From: Ascaris suum
Lineage: Eukaryota; Nematoda; Chromadorea; Rhabditida; Ascarididae
Assembly (NCBI GenBank): GCA_013433145.1
Contig: CM024176.1
Span: 620,001 to 684,000, forward strand
Length of the DNA: 64,000 nt
Direction: 5' to 3'
Numbering within the stretch: position 1 is the first letter of the stretch; the number at the start of each line of letters is the position of its first letter. This document shows positions 31,235 to 42,634 of this stretch, piece after piece. The notes beneath the pieces were generated by a model. It made no database searches and was not told the DNA's origin. It saw only the letters and a program-made list of their open reading frames with translations. The position numbers and the translations under genes are program-made.

Positions 31235-34200
31235 TTATATGAAAAAAATATTTCCAAATAAAAGAGACCTTCCATTTCCACTCGGAGGAATCCAATAGGA
31301 TGCAAAAGTTCGGCCACCGCCACGTTTTGGTTGCTGATAGAAGTAGTAGGGCGAAAATGAACCGAAACGTTTATTTGTCGGATAGAGATAAGACTCGACG
31401 TCGTATATACGGGGACCGAATGAGCGCGCTCCTGCTCGTTTTTGTATCAGCCGTCTCCAAATAAAACCAATTATTCAGATCAGTTAACAACGAATTGAAA
31501 ACCATAAAAAGATCCATCAATCTCTGTCCATCTTGGTTACGCTAATTTGCAAAATGTGCTATGGTGGGGTATTTTTTATATGTATGTTTGCTTCGGTAAT
31601 TGGGTGACGTCATCTACATTGCAGATTGGCTCCATATCAGCGTTCGTATTGTTCTCTTAACTTCGAAACGAATCTATGTAGCCTAAGTGTTTACTGCATA
31701 TTAAAGCTGTCGAGCCACACTTCACAACCACTGAAGTCGGAAAAAAACAACATCTTCCAGAACATTCATATCACCGGTCTGAAAAGCAGGAATAGGAACG
31801 TAATGTTGCGTATGTTTTACGATTTACTAGTCATAATAGTCGGTCTTAGGAATAATACGTGGAAAACACATATTGTGCCAGCTCGCTGGTATAATTTATG
31901 CCACAAAGAAAGATGCAAGTCTAGACTATTATCTAAACTAACACAGCCTCACTCTCACTTTTGAAGCTCACTCTGTCACTCACTAAGAAATGTCAGCTCA
32001 ATAAAGCAACAACTTTTTTTGCGACTTCTTAAAGAAATTCTCTAAGCATAGATAGAAAATTATGCCGCAAATAAAAAACGATTCATGAAAATTTACTACA
32101 GCTTTCAAGTGTGTTTACTGAGGTTATACTTACATATCATGTAATAATTATCAGTGATCTACGAATAAGCTCAAAAGGTGGAATTACCTCTCGAGTGACA
32201 ATATCATTTTTCCTTTTGAGCGATATTACTGCAATTTAAGCTGTTCAAAAAGCCAATATTAAGCTAGTATGGGTTAAGTGAAATTATATATGGAACAAAT
32301 ATCCCTTTCTCGTCAGTACAGAAGTCACTAGCGGGCACTCGCTGAAAGCGAATATGAAATAAGGCTTTGCCAGTTGATAAGTTTCGAAAAAGGAAAAATG
32401 GCCCTCTTTTGAATACGTGTACTCACTTCGTTTTTTATAAAATTCTTGTGATTCGCTTTTTTCAATTTTTTGCATTTCAAAGAAGCGCTTCACTCATATG
32501 AAGATCAGTACTGGAAACAGATTAGCATGTTACTTTTTGAATTACTAAAACACATTCGGCGTTATTTGAAATTACACACGATGCAATTATCTATACTCAG
32601 TAGAAAAACGCGACATGTAAAGTTTAATCCGCATTCAATGTATCTATTATTTTCAGGGTCAAAGATTATCTTCCGGTTGGAAGGATCAATATTTTAGAGT
32701 CAAAGAGTCAAAAGCCATTTAGGGCTAAGGAAATCGAAAAGAATAATTTAACTTGATGTTGTTACTGCATTGATAGTGTTTCCATATGAATTATGTTCAC
32801 GCATAAAATCTAACAATTGCTAAGTGTAGTATCTATGAAATAGTATTTATAAGGAAATAAGTGAAAAATAATATAAGAATTTAACTACCTTTCAAGATCA
32901 TCGAAATCTGCGTTCGATAACAGAGAATTTCGTTCCTTTTCATTGTCAATCGCTAAAAATTACCTCATCATAGTATATTGTCTTTATATAATGAGGATGT
33001 TGATTCCGCAATTTCTAAACCATCGTTATTATATTTTTACTAGATGCTATCCAAGTTCACTAGATTGCATTGTTATTGCCGAGCACGCATCGATTTTAAG
33101 CATTTATTATCATTTAAGAAATGCCTAAACTATTGAGATCAGTTTTCAGCATGACCTTTTGAAACCAGCTAAAATCACTTGTGGCCAATATCGAATTATA
33201 GTCCAACAGAAAGGAAATGGCAAGTTGTTACGCATAACGTCCATAGAGATAATATATTGCTTTCATGATAGCCTTATATTATATGCAATCATTTTAGCCG
33301 CTTATCAACAATTTCAGAGGCGAATTTTTCCTTAATTGCAACTTTTCAATCCGAATCGCCACTGAAAAGAGTTTAGACTATTAGTGAAACGCAATCGTTT
33401 ACAGACACAAAGTTGACTTATGTTGTCGTTTAATCCCAAATATGTCGATGCGTTGTTACATTTCATTTTAAATCGAAGCAGTAAATTTTAAGATTCAGTT
33501 GTTGAACTAAATGAAATTAAATTAAATTAAACTAAATTTAGCAAAGTTCCACTCATAGTCCACTTTATTTTATCCACCCAATTTATTTAGTTTTCTTTCT
33601 AGACAAAGATAATCCATTCACTAGCTCATTTAATTTCTTTTTATTGGTCGGCAGTATGGAACCTATTCATTTCTATGCGCTCTCGAGATTGCAACGCTTC
33701 CAGCTGGCTGTCCCAATTTCATTCTTCTGATTAAAAAATTCACATAATAAGATGCTTTCCTGAGAATTTCACCTGAGCTAAGAACTGGAACTTAGAGATA
33801 TTATAAATTTAGGTTTCGATGATTAACTATTCGCATAACTCTCAATAACACAAAGATGATAAACTGTAAGAGCTTATTGAGAATATTTTTGCAATAGAAA
33901 CATATTTATTTGATACAAGAAGAAACAAAACAGCAGCATATGTGGAGAATTCACGTCTTTTGATTTTTAAGCGCTTTACAGTGCGGTCGCCAAATAAACG
34001 GTTTTGGATTTTTAATCAATAGTTTGCATCGACGATTATAAAAAAATTACAAAACTCTGGAAGGCTTTTTAGTTTGCTATCAGCTAAACTTGGGGTGTTT
34101 ATGTGCTCAAAATGTGTTAAAAGTTTTCACAAATGTGAGCATTCATTGAGATAATCCAAGGCACTGCAAGCTGCTAACAAACCTAATAAACCTCAGGGTT

Positions 34201-35179
34201 AGGTCTCGGCAGCTTCTAGATGCCGAAAAGAAGGGGGAGAATATATATAACAGTCGCTCCACCCCCTCTCCCCCTTCTCATTTTCTTCACGCATTTATGC
34301 AAACGAAGAATAAGCCAGCGTGGAATATTGATCTCTTTATGTGAAATGATATCCTTTCCTAATTGGATGCTGACGTTGGAAATGAGATGTAAAATTTGAT
34401 AATGCATAAAAATGCATACATTTACTAAAGCATCAGCTTATGCAACTGATTATAAAAGATGAAAAGCGTTAATAAGAGTAAAGCGCCAACAAATTTAAAT
34501 ATCACTACATGCATCCGGAATATTTTTTGCATATATTATGAGGTGTCATTGAATTGCTAATTTCATTTCTTGCTCTCTGAATTCTTTATTAGCTATTTTT
34601 GGCATATATTTATCGAAAGATTTGATCTAGTCGAAAACGTCCACGAGAATATCCTTGCTTTTTCAACTCTGAAGGATCTGAACAAATATTAGCAAAAAAA
34701 AAACCTTTTCGAAGCGATAAAACTAAGCTAAAATGCTTATGACGTTGATGCTTCTATACGAATGGACAGAGGACACTGAATTCGGCTATTTCTTTGTACT
34801 TTTTTTCTCATCTATTCTTACCTCAACCGTGGAACAATGATAAAGAAAACGTCCTCCCTCAAGTGGATTTCTCCATTATGACTAAATCAACAACTACGTC
34901 CGCCTGGCTTGTGGTTGATTGTAAAGGCGTTCGTAGTTAGGCAGATTCCATTTTCCATCATGATAAGTGCATCGTTATAAGATCTATGCTCCATTCAAGG
35001 CCTCAAAAACAATAATTTTCTTTGTAATAATATCTCAGCAAAATTCTGAAAAGAAGAAAAAATTTTGCATAGGCACTTGAATCAAATGGAACGATTTATA
35101 GAGGTTCAATTTGGGGCAACTCACAGTAAGCGACGGCGAGACATACGATAGCGATAAAAAGTAGTGTACGCGTATACAT
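31235..35179 (-). CDS. Putative secreted peptide (neuropeptide-like) precursor, three exons
   Basis: Exon 1 (35179 to about 35118) starts with a textbook signal peptide, MYTRTLLFIAIVCLAVAYC. Exon 2 is 34881-34822 with a GTAAGA donor (reads HNGEIHLREDVFFIIVPRL). Exon 3 is 31454-31235, ending in TAA. In exon 3, dibasic sites delimit short aromatic peptides: after QKR a segment with SFGPRIYDVESYLYPTN, then KR, then FGSFSPYYFYQQP, then KR, GGGR and TFASYWIPPSGNGR. The whole is about 110 residues, a usual size for prepropeptides. Exons 2 and 3 join in phase. The exon 1 donor is uncertain: the strong GTGAGT (exon end 35125) gives the wrong phase for exon 2, while a GTTGCC donor seven bases later gives the right one. 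I recognise no named family. The SFGPRI segment recalls PRX-type peptides, but no amidating Gly follows it. A cuticle or antimicrobial peptide is an alternative. Confidence 0.55.
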
Positions 35180-35225
35180 TGTGCTTAAACAGTGTTGCAT
35201 CGAGAGTAGGTTGGCCCAGCGTTGG

Positions 35226-35254
35226 GCGAATCTGACGTACGTCGATCGATTCGC
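35226..35254. promoter_or_regulatory. 29-bp dyad-symmetric element upstream of the peptide precursor
   Basis: Perfect 7-bp inverted arms GCGAATC (35226-35232) and GATTCGC (35248-35254) enclose a second perfect palindrome, GACGTACGTC (35234-35243). It lies about 50 bases upstream of the minus-strand ATG at 35179, a position typical for a promoter-proximal factor site. The binding factor is unknown. Confidence 0.45.
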
Positions 35255-35309
35255 TATGCCTCGAACAATAACGCAAAATCAGCCTCGTCTAAGGAAATGA
35301 GCTGCTTTA

Positions 35310-35413
35310 CCCGCCCCCGATAAGCGTCAGCAGCAACAACTAACGTCTACAATGTTCACACACTGATTACTCGTTTGGGGTGTGGCTAAACCAGGGGCCA
35401 CTATTGGGGGCGG
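35310..35413. promoter_or_regulatory. Paired inverted GC-boxes with adjacent GATA and CACCC-type motifs
   Basis: CCCGCCCCCGATAAG at about 35310-35324 and TATTGGGGGCGGG at 35401-35413 are near-perfect inverted copies about 80 bases apart. Between them is GGGGTGTGG, a KLF-type CACCC box. GATAAG overlaps the first box. These stand out in an AT-rich surrounding and lie 130-235 bases upstream of the peptide-precursor ATG. They read as an enhancer or promoter of Sp/KLF and GATA type, by motif only. Confidence 0.4.
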
Positions 35414-35429
35414 GATCAGGATAGGATGC

Positions 35430-38400
35430 TGCTCCGATGGACGGTGAAGCAAACTGATCGTCAAAATGAATGTTCATCTAGGTTGAAGTTGATTTTCTTA
35501 TGTTAAATTAACGCGCAGGTTGACTTTATACTTCGAAGTAGACGTTATCATTGAGCATTATCAACGAATATCTCCGACCATCAAATCATCGACAGGGTTT
35601 CTTCGACTTAAGAAAAGGGACGTAAAACTACCGAAGTCAATCGTCAACGTTTGTCGTATGGCCTTACACTGCTTTTGACTGCCTACTGGACAACTTTCAC
35701 ATGACCTCTTTCAAATATGTGCAGGTCCTGAAGACAATAGATGAGGGCCGCTAAATATTTTGAGGCAAATATCCGCTAGCTTTATTAAATAAATGGTTAT
35801 CGTTCCAAAAAATTTGCTATCCTCTAGCTTCTTTATGTAGCATCATCCCATCTCTTCTTCCGCCGCAATTATGCACCCAAATTTTTTTCATCTCCTAAGG
35901 TGTTCGCCACGTACTACCGACCGTCTTCTGTACTAGATGACGATGTTGTGTTTTCTAACTGCTAATATAATCGGAAGAAGTACAATTTTGATATTTTCTT
36001 AGACAATACTGACCATATGACCTTCAATAGATACCCTTCGACAGCCATAATACTGTTCATCACGACTGTAAACCATCGTACTGCTCGTTGAGTAAAAACT
36101 CATCTCAAGATTCAAATTTTCCACCCGAAACCACATAGATATAAGCTGAAAGGTCTCTTCACGAAAGCAAAGCATTCATAGCAATGATCATATCGAATTC
36201 AGCATAAATAAATATATTAGCACATAAATATTTGAGTATATTTAGATTTCCTTAATAATATTCTGGAAGGCTTCAACGACTACTAACATTGAACTTAGGC
36301 TGCAGAAGTGACACTTCTGAGATCGATTTTCATAATCGCGCTCCTATATCATCCTCTAAAAAGCGCATATTGTGCCAACTATTTGTTGTAACACAATGCT
36401 TTGCATTGTTTCTCAATAAATTTATTAGGCTATTTCACAATTATGCGCTCTTTCGATTATTGCTGAAAATACATGCGAAAATTGACTTCAATAAACTCTT
36501 TCATTATTTCATACTCTATTAGTTGCGAATTTTATCGATCACTTTTGCGCTGTTCAATTCGACGAAATTCATTTTATTATGCAAATGACGATGAAAGGCA
36601 CAATATGCGATGTGCAATCTACTGGTGGTGCATTTTGCTTCGCTTTCATTCCTTTTTTTGGAATCAATTTTATTCGTTCGAGAAAATTTACACGACAAAT
36701 ATATTTGTTATGAATTTCAATCCTTGTCATTTTTTCATTTAGCATATTTTCGACTTAGTTATGAAATGATGTGATATCCTTTGGCGTATCCCAAAGATCA
36801 CATGAGAGGATTGTTGACGACAATGCAACAGTAGCTACGACCTATCGCTAATGTTAAGTGCTCTCTATATGAATCCGCTCAACACATTAAGCTTACTTCA
36901 TCTTTAAACGTTCGCACACTCCTATGACACCAGAATATGCTAAATTGCCAGTGAATGAAAAATTTTTTGATGAAACCAAATATTTAGAGAAAGTCATCCG
37001 AAGTGGATCAACAACGTTGGTTCACCGAATTTTCCTATGACAAAACACACTCGCAATGAGACGTCCTCTATGAAAATCACGCATTAAAAGGCAATCCAGA
37101 CGTTTCACAATGTACATGGTTCTGCAGTTCAAGCAAGTCTTTTGTATGGGCATTCTAAAGGAAATGACAGTACGCCGAGTATAAAACCAAACATAAGTTT
37201 TCAGTTGCTGAATTTGCAAATTTGGCCTTATTTTGGTACAATATTTGCTATGCGTAGCAGAGAATTGGGCACAATATTTGCCCTCTGCAATCCTCCTCCT
37301 CCTCCCCCCCCCCCCCCCTCTAATTCTAAGCGTTTGCTCTTAATTGAGAGGCGAGGTTGACAACTTCTTTATCTGGAAAGGATACATCGATCACATATGC
37401 AAACAACATTCCTCCGTAAATTAGCCCCATTTTTAATGTGGCAATTAATTCTGACGTAATAAAGCGAAGAAAAATTCCATTTAATTCCTTTGGATATAAA
37501 AAGCCAACAATTCAATGCAATAATGCTTTCGATTCTTGCTCTATATTAAAAAAAAACTTTTTACAAAACTTTTTCATCAATAGAGAGTAAAAGTTTATTT
37601 TTTTTAAATTCGATTTTCTTTCTTCGAGAAAAAAATTCAGCTATACGCATTGGGTGCATGTAAGGAAGAAAATATAAAAGTTGCGTCGTTAGTGACGTGT
37701 TTGCACATCTATCGTTAACAATAGAAGACTCACATTATGTACATTCGGCAATCGGTGAGGCATTAGAAACTCAATTATGACGTTATGTGGCTGAGTAGAA
37801 CGTTACGAACTTAGCCACATGTCAGTTGAAGATGCTAAGCTTTGACGTAGATAGAATCGACAAATTGCGACATTCAAGGAAGTGATGCGAATATATGCGT
37901 ATTTTCAACTACACAAAGAGAGGAAATGCCGGATATAGCACACGAAAAGAGCGCAAAGAAGGAATGAAAATTTGCATAGACAAAGCTAAAATATAAAAGT
38001 ACTAGACCATTTCACTTACTTTTTAAAATATTTTCTCACATTCGGGCGTTGGAATAAATGGAAAAAATATATATATATAAAATAGGTTTCCTGTAAAATA
38101 ATCATCATTTTTTAAATGCGTTATTCAAGATGATAATAATTCGAAAATTCGACGAATGAAGCAATCTACACCCACGCGTAATGCTTCAAAAAATGAGCAA
38201 TCTCATCAAATGAAGCGTCTCTGTCTAGTTAAATCGACGTTTTTTGATAAGTAAATTATCGCCTTGTTAAGTATAATCTTCTATTTCTTAGCACCTATCA
38301 TAATTCATGCATAAAAAACTAAAAGAATAAATGATTTCTGCCAAACGGGTGCGTTAAATGCAGAGAACTTCGAAACTGAGAGCCGCTCAGAAGTTTTACG

Positions 38401-39040
38401 AAACGAACGAATTATGTTCAATGTTGATTTCGATGTTCGCAGTTCGAAAGAAAATTTCGCAAGCGACTGAGTGACGTCATTTACCATTTCAACACTTTCA
38501 TTTAAATTTTTTTTGCAATGTTTGTTGCAACACAATTTTCATTTAAATTTATCCTATTAGGCGGGTGTTTGAATTTTGTTGCAAATTTACACATAGTGAA
38601 TTCAATTAGTTTCGGAGCAATAAGCATTTCTTATAAACGAAGAAATAATGCAAATGAGCCTTTCTGAAACGACCCGTTCGACGATACGATCGTTCGTTTC
38701 ATCTCATTCGTTCTTCCATATAACAAAATCAGATGTGTACCATATACTTGAGATTTAGAATTTAAACAGGTAAATGCATTAAGTGTAAGCCTAACTGATG
38801 ATAATCTCGTCACCACAATCAGCTAACTTATCATAATGTTTTACATCTTATCAAACAAGTTTGTAATTCATACGCTCTCAAGACCAATGTTGTATTGTCT
38901 AACTGATTGTCTCGAAAGTTACTTGCCTCTATTAAATAGAATTTACCCAGCAAATACATCAATTTACTGAATAGTCAGCTTACGAGTGAGTTATCCTTGA
39001 GTGCAAGTTTTTGCCAACTTTATACTTTTGTTTCGCTTTT
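35430..39040. other. AT-rich intergenic DNA, no gene seen
   Basis: No exon chain or domain was found on either strand. A C run after (TCC)n lies near 37290-37318. The minus open frame 38535-38305 reads a Ser/Lys-rich sequence without family resemblance and without clear splice borders. Confidence 0.5.
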
Positions 39041-39044
39041 GCAG

Positions 39045-39268
39045 TTCCCTAGAGGCGAGGCATTCCCCCTATTGTTTTATTCAGATCGTTGATTGGTGTG
39101 CGACTATGCTGAAGAAAGACAATTATCGGCACCTACGGCTGGCATTATTTGCTTCAGCGAAGAACGAAACAACCCATTGGGAAATTGGTAATATGCTCAT
39201 GAAATGCAATACGTTTTTCTATATTTTATGCAGAACTTCGGTTAGCAATACATTCGGGGCATCTTTGA
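39045..39268 (+). CDS. Candidate exon pair of an unknown gene
   Basis: A good acceptor (CTTTTGCAG) opens exon 39045-39187, which reads about 48 residues including HSPYCFIQIVDWCATMLKK, NYRHLRLALFAS and ETTHWEIG. It is closed by the donor G|GTAATA. A 46-base intron with a TTTATGCAG acceptor would lead in phase to a short exon 39234-39268 reading LRLAIHSGHL and a stop. The unspliced frame also stays open to 39324, so the short intron is not certain. No upstream exon or family was recognised. Another open frame with a real ATG follows at about 39458-39757, also unrecognised. Confidence 0.3.
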
Positions 39269-40715
39269 AGGATTTTACTGATGCTCACTTCAAAAATATT
39301 CCAGACTACCGAATAAATGATTGAAGAATGCATGAACATTAATAGCGAAGATTTTCTAACTAATTGCTATATTATCAATGGGTGATAATGTTTTCAAAGA
39401 TTAAGTCATGCGATAAATGTGCTCAATTTGTTGTGTTTGCGTAACAAAAAAAGAAAAATGGCATATCCTCCGAATGCAGTGAAATATTTATCCCGAGGGA
39501 TTGACGCGCAAGTGCTTTATCGACGTTATGCGTCAATAAGCAAGTTTCGTATTTTCATAGAACGCTATCTTTTTAGAAACTTCTTTACTGAGGAAGTTAG
39601 ACTCCATTTCAATGCAGTCTTATCGAAATCACCTTCTTTAAAAATTCACAGGAAGTTGCACTTCATAATTGAGATGAATTGCTCTATTTTTTTTATTAAA
39701 TCGAATGCAATGCATTATCCGTTTATTTCGAACTTCATATCTTTTACTTTCGTTGGATAACAACGATCCAATTTTGAGACTCCCGAAACGGAGCATAAAA
39801 TTTAATTAAGTTAAATCATCCTTCAACAAATTGCTCTTAATTCTCAATATTTCTAAGCTAGCCTGTGATTTTATTTAAACTCCTTGAAAGGGACTCATGC
39901 CGGCATTCAGTGTGCCATGAGTTGACCAACTACTAAAAGATACGTAATCGTCATTACATGACGTGTACGAGATAAGATATAAGATAAATGAATGAACGTT
40001 GAAATGATGGAAAATATGCTAGAATGGGTCATTTGCATTTTTCGACTTTCAAATGTGACATGCAATTATTCACAGCAGTGAATGAACGTTGCATTAAAAA
40101 TAAAAGCGAAAAAGGGGCAAACAAAAAGTATCCGAAAATGGCATAATGGGATTAGGATTGAAATGCTTTAATGTGGACGGTTGGCGTTCACTATTTTTTT
40201 CGGGTATTCTTAACTAGCATCGGGGGGCTATTCACTTTTTCTTATTGCTGCTGGCGAATTCGCATTCTTTATGACTATTCGTCGACTTAAGGACACATTG
40301 GGGACAAATTAAAGTGAATGAATTATTTCTTAGATCTCTATAAGACACTTATTCGTTTATAGTGATAGGACGAGGGTATAATGTTGAAACGATGAAAATG
40401 TTAAATTCCCCGTAAAAACTGATGACTAATTTCCTTTTCGATAAATAATAATATGTGTTTTACTCTACTCTATCACAATTACCATAAACTCGCACAATTT
40501 TCATCCGTTTCAGAGGAGGCATTCAGAAATTTTGGTTTTTTTTTTTGCGAAAAAAGTCTCTATTTCGATCTCATGTTGATGTTCACTTGCTAGAGGAATA
40601 ATTTCATCCAAGACATCTATTTTATGGATTTATGAACCGATTTCTATAAGCATAACCAGCGCTATGAACAAAGTTGAAGCTACGACTCGTGCTTGTTCAC
40701 GGTTTATGACAACAC

Positions 40716-40794
40716 CTTACATAACTCTTTGATGTTATGTAAGCTTACATAACTCTTTGATGTCTGTACAACAGCTTACATAACTCTTTGATGT
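40716..40794 (+). repeat. Three-copy 20-bp repeat
   Basis: CTTACATAACTCTTTGATGT occurs exactly three times, at 40716-40735, 40744-40763 and 40775-40794, spaced by 28 and 31 bases with different spacers. Exact units with non-identical spacers suggest repeated protein-binding sites or a young minisatellite. Confidence 0.85.
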
Positions 40795-42199
40795 GTCATA
40801 CTTTTTACATCAACTTAGCAACAGCATTTTTTAAAACTCTATGAGCATAAAGAATATTTAATTTTTTTCTAAAGGAATTAGGCAAATATTTGAAGCCTTT
40901 GGGAAGGAGGGAGAAAGAATTCGATTTCTACAGATAAACACATTTTGTTTGCACAATTCTGATAAATTTGTATTAGTATGAGTGCTCTTTCTTGTATGGT
41001 GAGTCCATCAAAGAGACAAATACGATACTTCAGCCACAGAAGACGCTCCAAATCCGATTACGAGTTCATATCTCGAGAAGTATAATAGATTTCAGCAGAT
41101 GCAATACGATCGACAGAAGATGAATCCAAGCAACGATTTTCACTTATTAACTAACTTCTGCAAAAGGTTTGCGCTGATTATGTGATAAAAGAAAGATTAT
41201 CTTGGAAGACCAAGTAGATTAATATTTGCTTGTATCATGGGACAAAAGCGCCGCTACGAATGTCGCCTAAAATGAATCATTGTGTAAATGGCCTAAGCTC
41301 AACATTATCGACTGTGAATTAATGCAGATTTGCAAAATAGTGGGGGATATTTCTAACGTTGTCGTGGAACCGCAAAGGAATTTCTCAGATTATCGCCAAA
41401 TTGATGACGGTTAAAGCACGCCAATGCTAAAAACCGTAACTCAGACTCCAAAACAATCGGAGGGGAGAGTCTAGTGTTCCTCTAGAGAATTGCGTTAGTG
41501 CTAGCCTATCAAAATGAAACATTATTGCACCTCTGCTTTGAGTTACTTCTCCAAAATAGTGCAACATTAGTTTGTGATGGATATCCTTCGCAGTGAATTT
41601 ATGTAAATGGCCTCGAAGAATGAATGCATTCAATTTCTTTCGAAATATATCCCAAAGCTAGAGACCTGAGCTCAGTGCCTTCGTCATAAGATTGAGCTCA
41701 ATATTTTGGAAACTATGCATCGACCTCAGCTCAAAGTCTTGGAAGCGACCTGAACTCAGTCACAAAGCTCAATGTGTTCACAGCAAGGCCAACATAACGA
41801 AATTATGCATTTTTCGGAAGTAATTCCAGCTTAAAAAATTAGCACTGTTTTAAAGCAATTATCCTCAAAAACAAAATGGAACGCAATATTCCCCTAAGTA
41901 TGCAAAACCTTCGCATGCTTTTTGCACAATCAACGGTTATTTAATGGTTATGCGTGGGAAGGTGTTTGAACTTTATGACTATTGAAATGGAGGTACCTCT
42001 ATGTGAAAGGGACGAGACTACTTCGCTTTGATGGATTGTCAACAAGCTCGTGAACAGTAATCCAGAATCTTATGGCTTACAGTTGTATAAACAGAACTTC
42101 TAGATGACGAACATATAAATTATTCGAAAAGCCTAGCACCTCAGTCCAATATGAAAGTTTCTTAGCAAAAATATGAAAGTTAACATCATGTTTATCCTG

Positions 42200-42200
<1 letters not shown>

Positions 42201-42278
<78 letters not shown>
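42201..42278. repeat. (TA)n microsatellite
   Basis: About 39 TA dinucleotides, some 360 bases beyond the stop codon of the IDO gene. Confidence 0.97.
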
Positions 42279-42281
<3 letters not shown>

Positions 42282-42555
42282 TTTTGCACCTCCAGACCCT
42301 AAACGATGAGATGCCTTATTCCAACATTATGATCTCGGTATCATTTCTGTGAACATGATTATTACATTCGCCGGTCACCTCAAGGAATTAGCATAAATAT
42401 AGCTCACCTTCGACATACTCTTTACTTTAATTATTCGTTTGCTTATCGAATATTCCAACTTATTGCTTGCCCCCTAAGGCAACACTCATAATATGCACTG
42501 ATATTGGGCAGTCCTGAACTGTTAGATTGCATATATTCCTGTTTAAAAAGGTATC

Positions 42556-42561
42556 TTTATT
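42556..42561 (-). terminator. Polyadenylation signal of the IDO gene
   Basis: AATAAA on the minus strand (TTTATT on plus), 74 bases beyond the IDO stop codon, the expected place for 3' end formation. Confidence 0.5.
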
Positions 42562-42634
42562 GGTAAGTTGTTATGGACATAGAAACTTGGGGAAATTAAA
42601 ATGTAAATCCTTCTAACTTGTAAATTCTTCTCCA

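Larger units (their letters stand above)
39800..42555. other. Intergenic region downstream of IDO, no gene seen
   Basis: It contains the three-copy 20-bp repeat, the TA tract at 42201-42278, and a degenerate repeat of a GACCTGAGCTCAGT-like word at about 41661, 41722 and 41748. Open frames are short and unrecognised. Confidence 0.5.
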
